Assembly (NCBI RefSeq): GCF_003265705.1
Contig: NW_020312935.1
Span: 4,097,603-4,161,602 of the forward strand
DNA from: Callorhinus ursinus
Lineage: Eukaryota; Chordata; Mammalia; Carnivora; Otariidae
Length of the DNA: 64,000 nucleotides
Direction of reading: 5' to 3'
The position numbers were made by a program, and so were the translations under genes. Shown in pieces: positions 11,600 to 23,439 of the stretch; positions within the stretch are counted from its first letter, which is position 1; the number at the start of each line of letters is the position of its first letter. Under the pieces are notes generated by a model. The model made no database searches and had not been told where the DNA came from. It saw only the letters and a program-made list of their open reading frames with translations.

Positions 11600-12085
11600 A
11601 AAGACATACTAAGTAATTCTTAGTATCAGGAAAAATAAAAGAATTTTAGCCAAATGCACTAAAAAAAACAAAAAGAGGTATTTGCCAAGAAAATAGAACA
11701 TATGAACTTTTGGTTATGTCTAACCATACAGCTATCCAGAACAAGCAGATAAAATAGATAAACAAAAATTAAGAATATAGAATATTTGAATAATCTAACA
11801 AGTTTGATCTAATAGATATAAAATAGAACATTGAACACATTAAAGAACATTCTTTTCAAACAGTCAAGGGCACTCACAAAAGAAAATTGATCACATGTTA
11901 GGTAATGAAGAAAAAAATCTCATCAACTCCTGTAAAGCAGAAATCATATTGATTGGATCCAATGAAATAAAATTAGATTCATCATCAAAACAAGAGCCAA
12001 AAAAAATATCTATGGACTTAGAAACTGTAAAATCCCCTTGTTTAAGAGAAAAGTCAAGATAGAACCTATAAACTATTTAAAAATG
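11600..12085 (+). mobile_element. Ancient L1 ORF2 fragment (endonuclease/linker region)
   Basis: Degraded + strand phrases match old L1 ORF2: AACATTCTTTTCAAACAGTC (11848), ATTGATCACATGTTAGGTAA (11886), and ATCATATTGATTGGATCCAA (11942). A-rich, with no open frame. Confidence 0.6.
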
Positions 12086-12089
12086 AATG

Positions 12090-12160
12090 ACGAGCAGCAC
12101 CTGGGTGGCTCAGCTGGTTAAGCGTCTGCCTTCGACTCAGGTCATGATCCCAGGGTCCTG
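12090..12160 (+). mobile_element. CAN-SINE head only, 3' half missing
   Basis: GCACCTGGGTGGCTCAGCTG to GATCCCAGGGTCCTGAGAAA, then an abrupt change. The CT-rich middle and the AAATAAA tail are absent, pointing to a deletion or rearrangement at 12160. Confidence 0.85.
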
Positions 12161-12164
12161 AGAA

Positions 12165-12620
12165 AGACAAAGAGAGCCTTGCTCTATTTCTTGTTATCTT
12201 CCCCAAAGAAACATTTCCACTGTGCACAGAGATATGCACAAAGGTTTTTATTGCACCATAGTTTGACATGGTTAACATTCCCCTATTGAGGGACACTTAG
12301 TTCTTTCCAGATCTTTCTAGCTCCATGGTATGGAATATTATGCAACAGTTCAACAGAATAAATAGAATTTTAAGTACAGAAACAGAAAATTTTCAAGATG
12401 CAATATTAAGTAAAATTTTTTATATGCAGAGAAAAATTATAGTGGTAATGTACCTTTTATGTTAGAATAATCTCACAAAAATTAAAACTAATATATTTCT
12501 ACAGATACATACCTATTTTACAGAGAAAAATGTCAGGAAATATAGCTGCTGGCCAGTGTGTTATTATTAGAGAGGAGAGTAGATAAGAGGAATGATCAAG
12601 GGAACATTCAATTAACTGTT
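12165..12620 (+). mobile_element. Probable ancient L1 3' region
   Basis: GGAATATTATGCAACAGTTC (12331) and nearby phrases resemble the end of L1 ORF2 and its 3'UTR in very old copies. Weak match. Confidence 0.45.
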
Positions 12621-14720
12621 TAATTTTTTTTACAAGAGAGTATTTATATAAAAATTTGTATAGTAGAGAAAGAAAGGTTATCCATGTGAATTATCCTAAA
12701 ATGATCACATAAGATTCTTCTCATAGACAAATTTTGCAGGAACCATTTATTTAGCTTACATAATTTTTGTTCAGGCAAGTTTTGTCTAGGCAAATTTTTA
12801 TTGATATAGTTTGTTGTTGTTGTTGTTGTTGTTGTTTTAACCATACAGAATCTGGGGGGAGGTAAGGCATTAGATGATTTTCACTGATGTGTTCAGTTAG
12901 GGATATCATATCAGATTTCTACATTACCAGGCTAGAAAAACAGCTAAGATGGAAGGGGCAGAAACCTTAAATAAAGTCCAATTTTACAAATTCTATTCAT
13001 TAAGAATCATGAGGATATCATCTGCAGAATAAATCTTCATACCCTTAAGTTCATCACTGTCAACATATTTTAAAGTCTGAATCCCAGGCTCACTTTAAAT
13101 ACAAGGGTTTCTTTTAAGACAAAATTCATCATTATCATTAACATTGCAAGATAGGAACCAAAATGTAAACTACAAACATAAGAACAAAGGAAAATGTTAC
13201 ATAATAAAGTAAAAAGTATGTACCCCATTTCTCTAACTGTACAACAAAATAATATAATAACTCTCAGATACACTGGTTGTTAAATAGGGCAGTGGAAGGG
13301 TGAATAAGAAAGATACTCTAATTTAAACAAAATTAATAAAGAAATGTTCTGCATGGGTTTTTTTCCCCTGTTTCTACTTCTAATCATTTATCATGCAAAT
13401 GAAAGCAGTAATGGAAAATGTAAAGAAAACAAATTCTGCAATATACTGAAACCCATATCCAGCAAGAGATAAGATTGAATATCAGAAGGAAGGGGTCTGA
13501 AAATTAGGTGTCTGTACAATAACTGGGAGGGAAAACTGTTTTATTTAGCCTGGAGGGATTTTTTTGTAGCAAACTGACTAAATTAAAATCCAGTCTATTA
13601 AATCCAGTATCATACTAGAAAATGCCTTTTCCTTGCACTTTTAGATAAATTTTCATTGATCTCATTTTACGCATGATTACATTTTTAATGAGTTGTGCAA
13701 CATTTCCAGGCTAATTTTAAATCCCCTCTCTCCTCTTCTCCCCCCACCCCCACTCACTGCTTCCTGGATTAACATTTCTGATAAATTGTTGGACCAGAAA
13801 GAAGGAGTATTACGAAGATGAAATAAATTACTTCCATTTTTTTGCAGCTCTAAAGCGATAATAGGAGAATACAAATGCCTACTGTCTAATTATGCCACAT
13901 CTTCCAATTCATTTTACAAAAACAATTATTTTATTTTTATGTAATAGGCATGTTACCTTGTATTCATCATAAATGACCCTGAACAGTGTATGGTCCATTA
14001 GAATAAAAACAAAATCACCCCAACACTGATCAAGTAAACTCATGACCATCTAAAAAGAAGCCACTTCATAAACTAAATAATATGGAGACAATTAGAAAAT
14101 CTAAACACTAAGAGGTGGGTTTTTTTTAAAGATTGACATTATTTAAAATTAACTTTCAAGTGGAATACAAAATAATACCATGCATAAGTGCTTTAAGAAG
14201 CCAGTTCCTGTGTGAGACAAGAGACCAGAAGAGGACCTTGAGTATAATCTTCCACTTTAGGAAAGTAAGCTCATTTTTCTCTATCAGCATCTTCAGCCCA
14301 AATGCAGGAAGAAAGATGATTTCATAGAAGCTGCTGGAATTCCAGCCTCTAATTGAGAAAGGAAGTCAGAAAAACCATCAAAATTGGAGCCCATGACCAA
14401 GACCTTTGTAAGAGTGTTCTTAAACATCTGTGCTTCCTCTGATGTTAGCTATTATATAATTCTTTGACTTTTTGTGATGATTAGGAGCAAACTCTGTAAA
14501 TAGATTAAAATTTCTAATTCAGAGAAGGCAAGAACAAAATAAAATTCAGTTCTAAGGTGCTTACAAGAGATACACACAAAAAAATAAGAGCCTTGAAAGA
14601 CTGAAAATAAAAACGTAGGAACAGATTTGTTACGCATGTACTAACTAGAAGAGAACTGGTGATGTTGTAATTTTAGTGATTTTTATTAACTTTAGTATCA
14701 AAGTAGAAAATAAAGCAAAA
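12621..14720. other. Unrecognised AT-rich DNA
   Basis: No coding frame, RNA gene or interspersed repeat recognised over about 2.1 kb, apart from a (GTT)n run at 12812-12836 and a C-rich patch CTCCCCCCACCCCCACTCAC at 13738. This is one of the longer stretches without L1 or SINE in the window. Confidence 0.5.
12812..12836. repeat. (GTT)n microsatellite
   Basis: Eight GTT units in a row. Confidence 0.95.
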
Positions 14721-14761
14721 AAGACTTAAATGGAAAAATCATCATTTATGTATAAGAATAT

Positions 14762-14932
14762 AGGATTTATATATATTTATATACAAGAATATAAATATAT
14801 ATTAAATATAAGTATTTACATGAAATATTTAGATACAGAAAAATATTTATATATATTTTATATATATATAACTTCATATATATATACACACACACAGTAC
14901 ATGTATGCACACATGCACACACACACATTATA
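14762..14932. repeat. TA/CA-rich simple repeat
   Basis: Imperfect TATA-rich tract grading into CACACACA and ATGCACACATGCACAC. Its short open frames are artefacts of the repeat. Confidence 0.9.
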
Positions 14933-15072
14933 TTAATTGTGCTAATTAATTGTATGCTCCTAACATAATATGGCTTCAAAACATAAAAAAACTGACAGAA
15001 TCATAAAGGGAAAATGATAAAGACCAAACATGCTAAATGGAGACATGGAAGATATTTTTAAAAGACACAATT

Positions 15073-15285
15073 GGGGGCACCTGGGTTGGCTCACCAGCTC
15101 TTGATTTCAGCTCTGGGCATGTTCTCAGCATCCTGAGAATGAGCCCCACATCAGGCTCGGCACTCAGTGGGGAGTCTGCTTAAGATCCTCTCTCTCCCTC
15201 TCCCTCTGCCCCTCCCCCCACATCCATATTCTTTCTCTATCTCTAAAATAACAAATCTTTTCTAACAATAAATAAATCAATAAAT
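15073..15285 (+). mobile_element. Old-type CAN-SINE, + strand
   Basis: Head GGGGCACCTGGGTTGGCTCA, then the older body form CTCTTGATTTCAGCTC and GTGGGGAGTCTGCTTAAGAT, a CT-rich middle and a mixed A-rich tail. Imperfect TSD AAAAGACACAA / AAAAGACAGAA. Confidence 0.9.
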
Positions 15286-15602
15286 AAAAAGACAGAAATG
15301 AACATCTAAAGATGAAAACTACAATATGTGAGGTGAAAAATATACTGTATGGAATTAACAGAGACTAGACAAAGCAGAAAAAAAGATTAGTAAACTACAA
15401 GACAGCAATAGGAGCTAGCCAAAATGAAACACAGATAGAAATAAAGGCAGGAAAAAGAATTAACAAAGCATCAGTGAACCATGGGGCAAACTCATATGGC
15501 CAAATATAATGTATTTGGCATCCCTGAAAGAATGGGAGGGCAATATATATTTGAAGAAATAATGGCTGAAAACTGTCCAAATTTGTTGAAAACCATAAGC
15601 TG

Positions 15603-16192
15603 GTTTTGTGGGTGGCAGCAAGCAGAAAGAGAGCACCATGAAGCCCTCAGGCATACTGCAAGAATATAAGATGATGGAGTACTTCCTACTCACTCCCAAA
15701 AGCTACTCACTCCACTTTACCCCATGCCAATCTTTATACCTAATCATGTCATTCCCAAGTCCTGCTTCTGGTACTTTCTGTCTCAGCTGAAGTTTTCAGA
15801 AAAAAATGGTCTACTCTGGGAAGGTATTTAAGAAATCTCCACTGCAGATAAAGAACTTTGGCATCTAACTGTGCTACAACTCCTACAGTGGCATCCATAT
15901 GTACTTGGTATACAGGGACCTGACCACTGTGGGCACTGTCACCCAGGGCTATCATGACATGGGGGCCCAGTACAGCACCCAGGCCCATCCTATCCAGATC
16001 ATAAGCATGGAAAAGATCATGGCCAGTCAGTGGTCAAGCAGTTCCACAACTCCAAGATCAAGTTCTTGCTGCCTGCATGGATCTTGAATTGACAGCACAG
16101 ACTAAGCTTCACCACCAAAAGCCCCAACACCTTCTTTTAGATGCAAGGCCCTCCCCAATCCCCACATCTGCCCAAAGAAACTCATAGGGACA
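15603..16192 (+). pseudogene. RPL18A: RPL18A processed pseudogene (ribosomal protein eL20), broken
   Basis: This is a retrocopy of the mRNA for the 60S ribosomal protein eL20/RPL18A. It keeps part of the 5'UTR, the start codon (15638), an intronless coding body and a 3'UTR stub after the stop (16138-16140). Recognisable parts are [11 protein letters not shown] at the N-terminus, YRDLTTVGTVTQGYHDMGA (from about 15908), and SPNTFF at the C-terminus. Start to stop spans 503 nt against 531 expected for 176 codons, so there is a net loss near 15790-15850. An in-frame TAA (15866-15868) replaces a Trp codon, and several frameshifts occur, for example after LTPKS and after the region ending near 16030. 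It sits inside the ORF1 part of an old L1 and is therefore younger than that L1. It cannot make the protein. Confidence 0.93.
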
Positions 16193-17278
16193 AAACATCC
16201 AAGAATTTCCATGAACCCCAAGCACAAAAAACATGAAGAAAACTAAGGCACATCATAATCAAAAAGCTTAAAGTCAGTGATAAAGAAAAATATGAAAAAC
16301 AACCACAGGGGAAAATAGAGACATGTTATGTGCAGAGGAATAAAGATAAATAGAACAGCAGATTTCTAATTAAAGACAACATAAGCTACAAAATAGCATA
16401 CCAAGATCTTTAAAATACTAACTGGAAGACCAAAAAAAGGGAAAATAGATTTAAAAAATGAAGGTGAAATACAGACCTTTTTTGGACATACAAAAACTGA
16501 AAGAATCAATCACTAGTAGACCTGAAATACAAGAAATAAAGTAAGTGCCCCCAACAGAATGAAAATGATACCAGATGGAAACCTCGATGTACACAAAGGG
16601 AGAGTATTGAACAGAAAAATTACAAATATAAAGACTTCCTTTTTAATTTAAATCTCTTTAAAAGATTATCAACTGTTTGAAACAAAAATAAGAGCAATGC
16701 ACTGTAGGGATCTGAACATACATAAAAATGAAATATGTTGACAACAACTTAAAGGCCAGAAGAAAAAGAAGAAATGAAAGTATATACTATTGTAAGGTTC
16801 TTATACTATAAGTGTACAGTATCACCTGAAGGTTGACTGTGATTTGTTAAAACTGTATAATATACCCCCTAAAGCAACTAATAAAATAACATAACATTTT
16901 ATAAGACAACAAAGGAGACAAACAGAATCATAAAAATAATAAACTAAAAGAAAGCAGAAAAAGAGGATAAAGGAGACACAAAACAGAAGGAACATATAGA
17001 AAACAAATAAGATGGCAGATTCCAATAAAATCCTATCAGGAACCACACTAAATATAAATGGTCTAAAAACCCCAATTAAAAGCTAGAGATTATCAGATTA
17101 GGAGAAAAAAGAAGCAACACCAAACTCTATGCTGCTGCAACTTTTTCTTAAAAAAGTAAAAAGGATGAAAATGATATCCTGTGTAAAAACTGAGAAAAAA
17201 GTAGAAGTGGCTAGGTTAATATGAGACAAAGTAGATTTCAGAACAAAGATTGTCAGGGATAAAAGAAAAGTCACATCA

Positions 17279-17460
17279 GGGCACCTGGGTGGCTCAGTCC
17301 ATTAAGCAGCCAACTCTTGATTTCAGCTCAGGTCATGATCTCAGGGTCGTGAGATTAAGCCCCACATCTGGCTCTGCACTCAGCCTCTCTCTCCACTTCT
17401 CCCCCTCCTCCAACTCACTCTCTCTCTCTCTCCCTAAAATAAATAAATAAAATCTTAAAA
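17279..17460 (+). mobile_element. Old-type CAN-SINE, + strand, with TSD
   Basis: Body CTCTTGATTTCAGCTCAGGT marks the older subfamily. TSD AAAAGTCACATCA (17266-17278) and AAAAGTCATATCA (17462-17474). It is inserted in the old L1. Confidence 0.95.
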
Positions 17461-18020
17461 TAAAAGTCATATCATGATAAAGCGGTTGCTTCAAGAGGAC
17501 ATAAAAGTCATAAATATTTACACACCTAATAAAAGAGCTTCAAAATACATGAAGCATAGAAATGCAAAGAGTATTAGACAAATCCATGATTATACTCTAA
17601 GATTTCCACCCATCTCGACTGATAGAACAAGTAGAAAATCAGTAAAGACATAGAAGATATGAAAACACTATTAACCAACTTGATTTAATTAGCATTCATA
17701 TACTTCTCCACCCAGAGATATCAAAATATACATTCATTTCACAAGCCTATGCTCTACATAAGATAGACTATACTGGGGGCCAGAGAAGAAGTCTCAAAAA
17801 AGTTAAAAAGTATTCAAGTCACACAAAGTATATCCTCTAATCACACTGAAATTAAATTAGAAATCAGTAGCAGAAAAATCTCTGGAAAAATATCCAAATA
17901 CTTAGAAACTAAATAATATACCTCCATGGTGTAATCCATGGGTAAAGGAAGAAATGAAACAGATATTACAAAGTATTTTGAATCAAAAATGAAAACACAA
18001 CATATCAAAATTTATGGCTT

Positions 18021-19085
18021 TATTTCTACACTGTATTTCTTAGAATAAAAAACTTCTCCTAAGACAATGCAGGTAACTAGGTTACATTTAGGAAGTTCAT
18101 CTAGTACTTTAGGTCTTAGATGTAGTACCAATTTCAACCTTGAATGAAAATTTTCACCTTGGCATCAAAATTAGAAGTTGGCGTCATCATGACCCCCCAA
18201 CTCTTGTATTCATGGCTCAAAAAGGTGGAAGTCAATTTTTTATGGTCATTTCTAGTTCTATCTCTGTGTCCTCTCTGAAAAATAACAGAAAAATTACAAT
18301 AAAATTACTGTATTTAAACCAACACCCAAAGCTGACCAATTTCTGGATATTTTTGTCATTTTTACCACAAAAACAGGTGTCAGGGAACTCAAGAGTTATA
18401 ATAAAAATCCATGCCTGAGACTGAGCAATTTAACTATTTTTAATGATGGTGAACAGTAAATACATGACCAGAAACATAAAATATTAACATCAAAGTGAAA
18501 TATAGAGAGGCTCAGAAAGTACTAATGGCCTAAAGGAATGTAGTAGAAAATTTAACAGACTGTAGAGTCCACAAGAGAACATGACAAGAATCTAACACTC
18601 AAAATAGTAAAAGCCAGTCTCGTATTTGTTTAACCTACTAAAAAATTCTCTGCAGTCTGGACAGCTACAGTCTAAGACTTCAGCAATGAAAATGTAATTA
18701 AGATATGCTAATATTAGACAAGAAAATAGTAAGACCTAGGGATATAAAAATATCTTCCAAGCCACTCAGGTGAGTAGTATATGAACATGAAAAAGAGATT
18801 TCGAGGGGTGGTATGGAGGAACTGCCAAAGTCCCAAAAAATATTTCTGCTGTTAGAAAAGCCATAAATCAGAAAGGTTGAGGGGAGGATCTGTTAATGGA
18901 ATGATCTCATAGACCTTTGTCCTAGTCTGAATGCCAAGAACAGGAGCATCCATTTCAGGGAAATTCTGTGAGCAGGATTCAGGGAAGTCAACAAGTCTAG
19001 TGCAGATGGATTTGACAGCAGTTTTAAAGAGAAATTTCATAATGGACCTAAAAAAGAACTATCATATTTCAGTAAAAAAGCACCA
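18021..19085. other. Unrecognised DNA
   Basis: No repeat or gene identified. On the minus strand AATAAAGCCATAAATTTTGA (18003-18022) looks like a polyadenylation signal next to the old L1 edge, and the reading upstream of it (18023-18420 minus) has the feel of an mRNA 3' end, but no protein match was recognised. Confidence 0.35.
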
Positions 19086-19091
19086 ACTTTG

Positions 19092-19320
19092 AAATCAGGA
19101 AACCTCTATGTTTTCAAAGCTGGCTCTACTACATTATAAGCTCTGAAAACTTGGGCAAGTTTCTTACTTGCTCAAAGCCTCAGTTTTTTAGACTCAAGAA
19201 AACAGAGATAATAGATAATACCTTCCTCACAGGGCTGCTTTAAGGAGTTGTTCATATACATAAAGAACTAAACTCAGTGCTGAGTTTAAGTAAGGCCTAA
19301 CTCAACAGTACCAATTACTA
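19092..19320 (+). repeat. MIR SINE, + strand
   Basis: Core phrases of the ancient mammalian MIR are readable: AACTTGGGCAAGTTTCTTAC (19148), AGCCTCAGTTTTTTAGACTC, and ACCTTCCTCACAGGGCTGCT (19221). Confidence 0.85.
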
Positions 19321-19479
19321 AGAATAACTAGGACCACATTTCCCAAAGGACCAGAAAATGCTGGTTGGAACTGGCAAGTAAACGGAAGATCGTTCTTATC
19401 AAGAGAGCTGAAGATACATGAAAAAAATCTGATTTACAAAATTAAGAGTGCTAACTTAAAGTGAATAATGAGGCTGTAG

Positions 19480-19890
19480 CAGGTATTCGCCCAAGATAGC
19501 TGCCATCAATTATTTCCCTCCCTTGTATGAACAAGCCACTCTCCCCATCAAGAAATGGCGTCTACTTCCCTTTCCTTGAATTTGGGTTGTAACTCAGGCA
19601 GAAGTGACACTATGGCAGGCTGCTGCTGTCCCCCTTGAAGCGAGCTGCAGTGTAAGAATTCTGACTAATCTGAGACCACTGTACCATAAGGAAGCCCAGC
19701 CAGCCACATGAAAAGAATATGTGGAGAAGCAGCAAAGCATGAGACATTTGAGTGAAGCTTTCTTGGAACTTCCACCCCAGCCAAGATGCCAACTGAATGG
19801 AACCAACTGAGTAATCTCAGTTGTTGACATCATATGAGGTAGAAGCCCAGTCGACCCACAGACACATGAGGAAAAATACATTTTTTTAAA
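19480..19890 (+). repeat. Ancient LTR-like interspersed repeat, family uncertain
   Basis: The phrases CCCATCAAGAAATGGCGTCT, GGCAGAAGTGACACTATGGC and GAAGCCCAGCCAGCCACATG recall a widespread old mammalian LTR-type repeat. I cannot name the family with confidence. Confidence 0.4.
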
Positions 19891-20222
19891 GTTTAGGCAA
19901 TAGATAACTGAAACAGAGTCTAAAACTGCTATCAACTGTATTTATCTGTAGCCTCTGACAGTCTGAGCTGTTCATCAAATTGTCTGTCCTCTCTTAACAC
20001 ATTTTCATCAGGGTGTCTCTATTAGGAGTTTCAGAGAATGTTAGAGATGAGCAATACCCCCCAAAGTAGAAGGAAGAGCTTCATTTTCAGAGTCTCTGTG
20101 TGGGGCAACTGCAAATTCACTGAGCAGGGACCACAAAAAAAGACCCAGACAGTAAAAGCAGCAAGAACACCTCTGGTAGAGGGGTGATTCTTTCTTACCT
20201 ACAGAAAAAAGAACATTTGTAT

Positions 20223-20417
20223 GGGGCACCTGGGTGGCTCAGTCATTAAACGTCTGCCTTGGGCTCAGGTTGTGATCCCAGGGTCCTGGGATCGAGTCCC
20301 GCATTGGGCTCCTTGCTCCGTGGGAAGCCTGCTTCTCCCTCTCCCACTCCCCCTGCTTGTGTTCCCTCTCTCACTTTGTCTCTCTCTGTCAAATAAATTA
20401 ATTAATTATTTTTTTTA
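20223..20417 (+). mobile_element. CAN-SINE, + strand, with TSD
   Basis: Young type (CTGCCTTGGGCTCAGGTTGT), CT-rich middle with TCTCTCTGTCAAATAAATTA. TSD AAAAAAGAACATTTGTA (20205-20221) and AAAAAAGAACTTTTGTA (20418-20434). Confidence 0.96.
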
Positions 20418-20434
20418 AAAAAAGAACTTTTGTA

Positions 20435-21325
20435 AAAAAGCTTTCTCTGACACAGACCAGACATGAACAACTTGCAACTTACACCTCACTTTCAGGCAAC
20501 TTTAATTTATTACCAAAAGCCACTTTGCTAATATTTTTTCTTTGTCTACAAAGAACTCATATTTAAAAACACAACTACAATCAGCCTTTTCAAATTCATA
20601 ACCTCATTGGGATTTGATTAATGCTTTAAAAACCTGATGGAGTCAGAGTATTTCTCCCCTTTTGTGAACAGATTACCCTAACTATATTGGTCAATGATGT
20701 CATGCTGGAAAATAGTTCTAAAAACACACAAGAATTCAACAGACACAGAATCCTTGAAATACTTGGCCTTCCCCCTTTGTAATTCTATTTCTTTCCCTAA
20801 AGGAAAACCTTTTCCAGGTCCTTCAATGACTTAGCTGTCTTATTATCATCCTCAACTGATTACAGAATTAAAAAAAGTTCTCTACCTCTTCCCACAAGTT
20901 TTCTCCCTAACCTATTTCCCACACACTGTGGCAGATGGCATGAAGAATAAGTCTGGGCATAAAAGCTTTTCAGGTCTTTAATACTATGAACTCACCTCAA
21001 TTAATTAGATGGAAATATTTCTCTGATTTGCTGACAGTGACCTTACTCTTAATGGCCTTCAATGAAGTCACCAAAGCTTTCACTTTCCAGAATTCCAAGA
21101 CAGTTATTTACTTGTTTATTCCTTTTATTCTGCCATTCATCTTCATAAAATAAGTTCTAAATTAAACAAATTTTAAATAGTTTTTAACAGAAAGGGCAAG
21201 AAGACTTAACTTTTGATCTCACCATGGCCTGTTTTGACAGCCAAAGAAACATTCATTTTTACACACATTTCTAAAGAGAATGAAAAAAAGCTTTAAAAAT
21301 TATTTTAAAAGACAGAAGCAAAAAG
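20435..21325. other. Unrecognised, probably unique DNA
   Basis: Mixed-composition DNA without a coding frame or a repeat I recognise. Confidence 0.45.
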
Positions 21326-21329
21326 AGAA

Positions 21330-21540
21330 ATTTTCATTAAACAAATATTTAATGGAAATCAATTATGTGCCCATCACATCCCAAGGTACAGGAATATAAA
21401 AACAGGCCAACCCCCAGGAAGTTCATGGATGAAATAAGATGCAGACACTGAATAACAAACTATACAACACACTGTGGGAAGAGAAAATACAACAGTATGA
21501 GACAAGTGAATGGCTGAGTGTGCACAGATGAAGTGGGAGG
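21330..21540 (-). repeat. L2 LINE 3' end, minus strand
   Basis: ACAAATATTTAATGGAAATC, ATTATGTGCCCATCACATCC and CCCCCAGGAAGTTCATGGAT follow the order of the reverse complement of the L2 3' end (ATTTGTTGAATGAATGA side first). Confidence 0.6.
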
Positions 21541-21731
21541 GTGAGGAGGAAAGGTTCTGAGGCAGTAAATTAGAGCAGAGGCTACACACAATTCACTAGA
21601 TAGTGGGAGAGAAGCAGGAGAAAGACAGCATACGGTATACTCCAGACAAAGGAAAACATCCAGAACAAAAGTCTGGAAGCACCATATATCTTCAAGAAAT
21701 ATTAAGAATGAGCAGGACTGGGAAGGGAGGC

Positions 21732-22130
21732 TGTATTAGTTTCCCACAAGCTTCTGTAACAAATTATCACAAATTCAGTGCCTTAAAATAACAGAAATTA
21801 TTCTTTTGAAGTTCTGGAGGCCAGCAGTCAAATCAAAGTATCAACGAGGTTTTTTCCTTTTGTAGGTTCAGAGGGAAAAAATCCCTTTTGTCTCTCTCCT
21901 AGCTTCAGGTGGTTGCGGGCAATCCCAGCCTTCCTTGACTTGCAGCGGCAACTCTAGTTTCTGCCTCTATTATCACATGGGTTTCTGATAAAAACACCAG
22001 TCATTGGATTTAGGGCCCATGCTAATTCAATATGACTTCATCTTAAATAATTAAACCTGCAAAGACTCTATTTCTCTCACATTCTGAAGTTCCAGGTGGT
22101 ATGGGGCACATCATTCAACTCAGTACAGAA
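21732..22130 (+). mobile_element. MLT1-like (MaLR/ERVL) solo LTR
   Basis: Starts TGTATTAGTTTCCCACAAGC and carries ACAAATTATCACAAATTCAG, GTTCTGGAGGCCAGCAGTCA, CCAGTCATTGGATTTAGGGC and CAAAGACTCTATTTCTCTCA in the order seen in old MaLR LTRs. No internal retroviral genes. The family name is from memory of the phrase pattern. Confidence 0.65.
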
Positions 22131-22270
22131 GCCATGCTGAGGAGTTTGGACGCAGTAAGGGCCATGTTCCCAAACTTCAGTTGTTACATACCACTATTCA
22201 CAATTTTTGTCATACCTGTAAACCACCCACTCTTCTATTTTACTACTTTTTATTTTAAATTTTATTATGT

Positions 22271-22460
22271 GGGCACCTGGGTGCCTCAGGTGGTTGAGCG
22301 ACTGCCTTCGGCTCAGGTCATGATCCTGGAGTCCTGGGATCGAGTCCCACATCGGGCTCCTGGCTCATCGGGTACACTGCTTCTCCCTCTGACCCTCTCC
22401 CCTCTCATGCTGTTTCTCTCTCTCTCAAATAAATAAATAAATAAAATCTTTAAAAAATAA
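22271..22460 (+). mobile_element. CAN-SINE, + strand, with TSD
   Basis: Young type (GACTGCCTTCGGCTCAGGTC, ATCGAGTCCCACATCGGGCT). TSD AAATTTTATTATGT at 22257-22270 and 22466-22479. It lies 127 bp from an inverted copy at 22588. Confidence 0.96.
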
Positions 22461-22587
22461 GTCACAAATTTTATTATGTAACCTTTCCTTTTTAACTTAT
22501 ATACATTTATTTCAAAAGGAACCATCATATCACTATTATAGATGAAAATCTTGCTTGCCATAATTGTAAGGTATCCACAAAAAATTT

Positions 22588-22777
22588 TTTTTAATATTTT
22601 ATTTATTTATTTGAGAGAGAGAATGAGAGAGAGAGAGCATGAGAGGGGGGAGGGTCAGAGGGAGAAGCAGACTCCCTGCTGAGTAGGGAGCCCGATGCGG
22701 GACTCGACCCCAGGACTCCAGGATCATGCCCTAAGCCGAAGGCAGTCGCTGAACCAACTGAGCCACCCAGGTGCCCC
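22588..22777 (-). mobile_element. CAN-SINE, minus strand, with TSD
   Basis: Runs from a T-rich tail complement (AATATTTTATTTATTTATTT) to TGAGCCACCCAGGTGCCCC. TSD TCCACAAAAAATTT (22574-22587) and TCCAAAAAAATTTA (22778-22791). Confidence 0.95.
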
Positions 22778-22791
22778 TCCAAAAAAATTTA

Positions 22792-23435
22792 TAATGAAAA
22801 ATCTTAACAATGAAAACAAAACAAAACTGACTGGTTTATAAAAACCTGAAAACAGGCCCCTCAGTGATGAGAAAGGAACTCTCTGAAGACTACTTATAGT
22901 AAAGGAGATTTGGCTCATCTTCACTTGGTTTAAAAAGATGAAGTTCTACACCAAGAAGACAATTCTCCCTTCAAGGCCACAGAAAATCCTGATTTAATAT
23001 GTACATAATTGTAAAGAGCCAAAGAAATTTAACCGCCCTCACCGATATAATTGCATACTGAGAATCAGTTCTTCACCAAAATGCTAATAATCACTTCTGC
23101 TTGACAATCTTTTGCCCACAGCACCAGAACCTATTCCACTTCAGCTGTTATTTCAAATATATATATTTATTTGGTAATACCAGAGAAATAATGGAAGAAC
23201 GAGTCTCCATACATTCACCCCCGCCTCATAATTTGAGAAATTCCTAAGAGGACTTTTTAGCAAGTCTTTCAAGTGTCTCTTCAGAACGTTCAAAATACTA
23301 AGTTCTTGAGATGGGTTCTTTAGGTGGGTTCAAAACCAGGTTCTTCAGATGAGGCCTTCAGTATTGTTGAATGGATGAATGGAGCTGAAAGCCTCAGTGT
23401 AATCCCAACTGTTAGAACTTGTTCAGCACTACTGG
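22792..23435. other. Unrecognised, probably unique DNA
   Basis: No gene or diagnostic repeat seen. Confidence 0.45.
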
Positions 23436-23439
23436 GTCT

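Larger units (their letters stand above)
15300..18020 (+). mobile_element. Ancient L1 (L1M-type) ORF1 to early ORF2, split by a retrocopy
   Basis: ORF1 phrases lie on both sides of the pseudogene: GTGAACCATGGGGCAAACTC (15474) and GAAATAATGGCTGAAAACTG (15557) before it, GGCACATCATAATCAAAAAG (16248) after it. ORF2 start phrases follow: ACACTAAATATAAATGGTCT (17045) and CATTTCACAAGCCTATGCTC (17735). The match ends near CATATCAAAATTTATGGC (18001-18018). A CAN-SINE (17279-17460) is nested in it. Confidence 0.8.

Noticed and set aside
15608..15790. Functional RPL18A gene or ORF
   Set aside because: Intronless, frameshifted, with an in-frame TAA at 15866 and a net deletion; it is a processed pseudogene.
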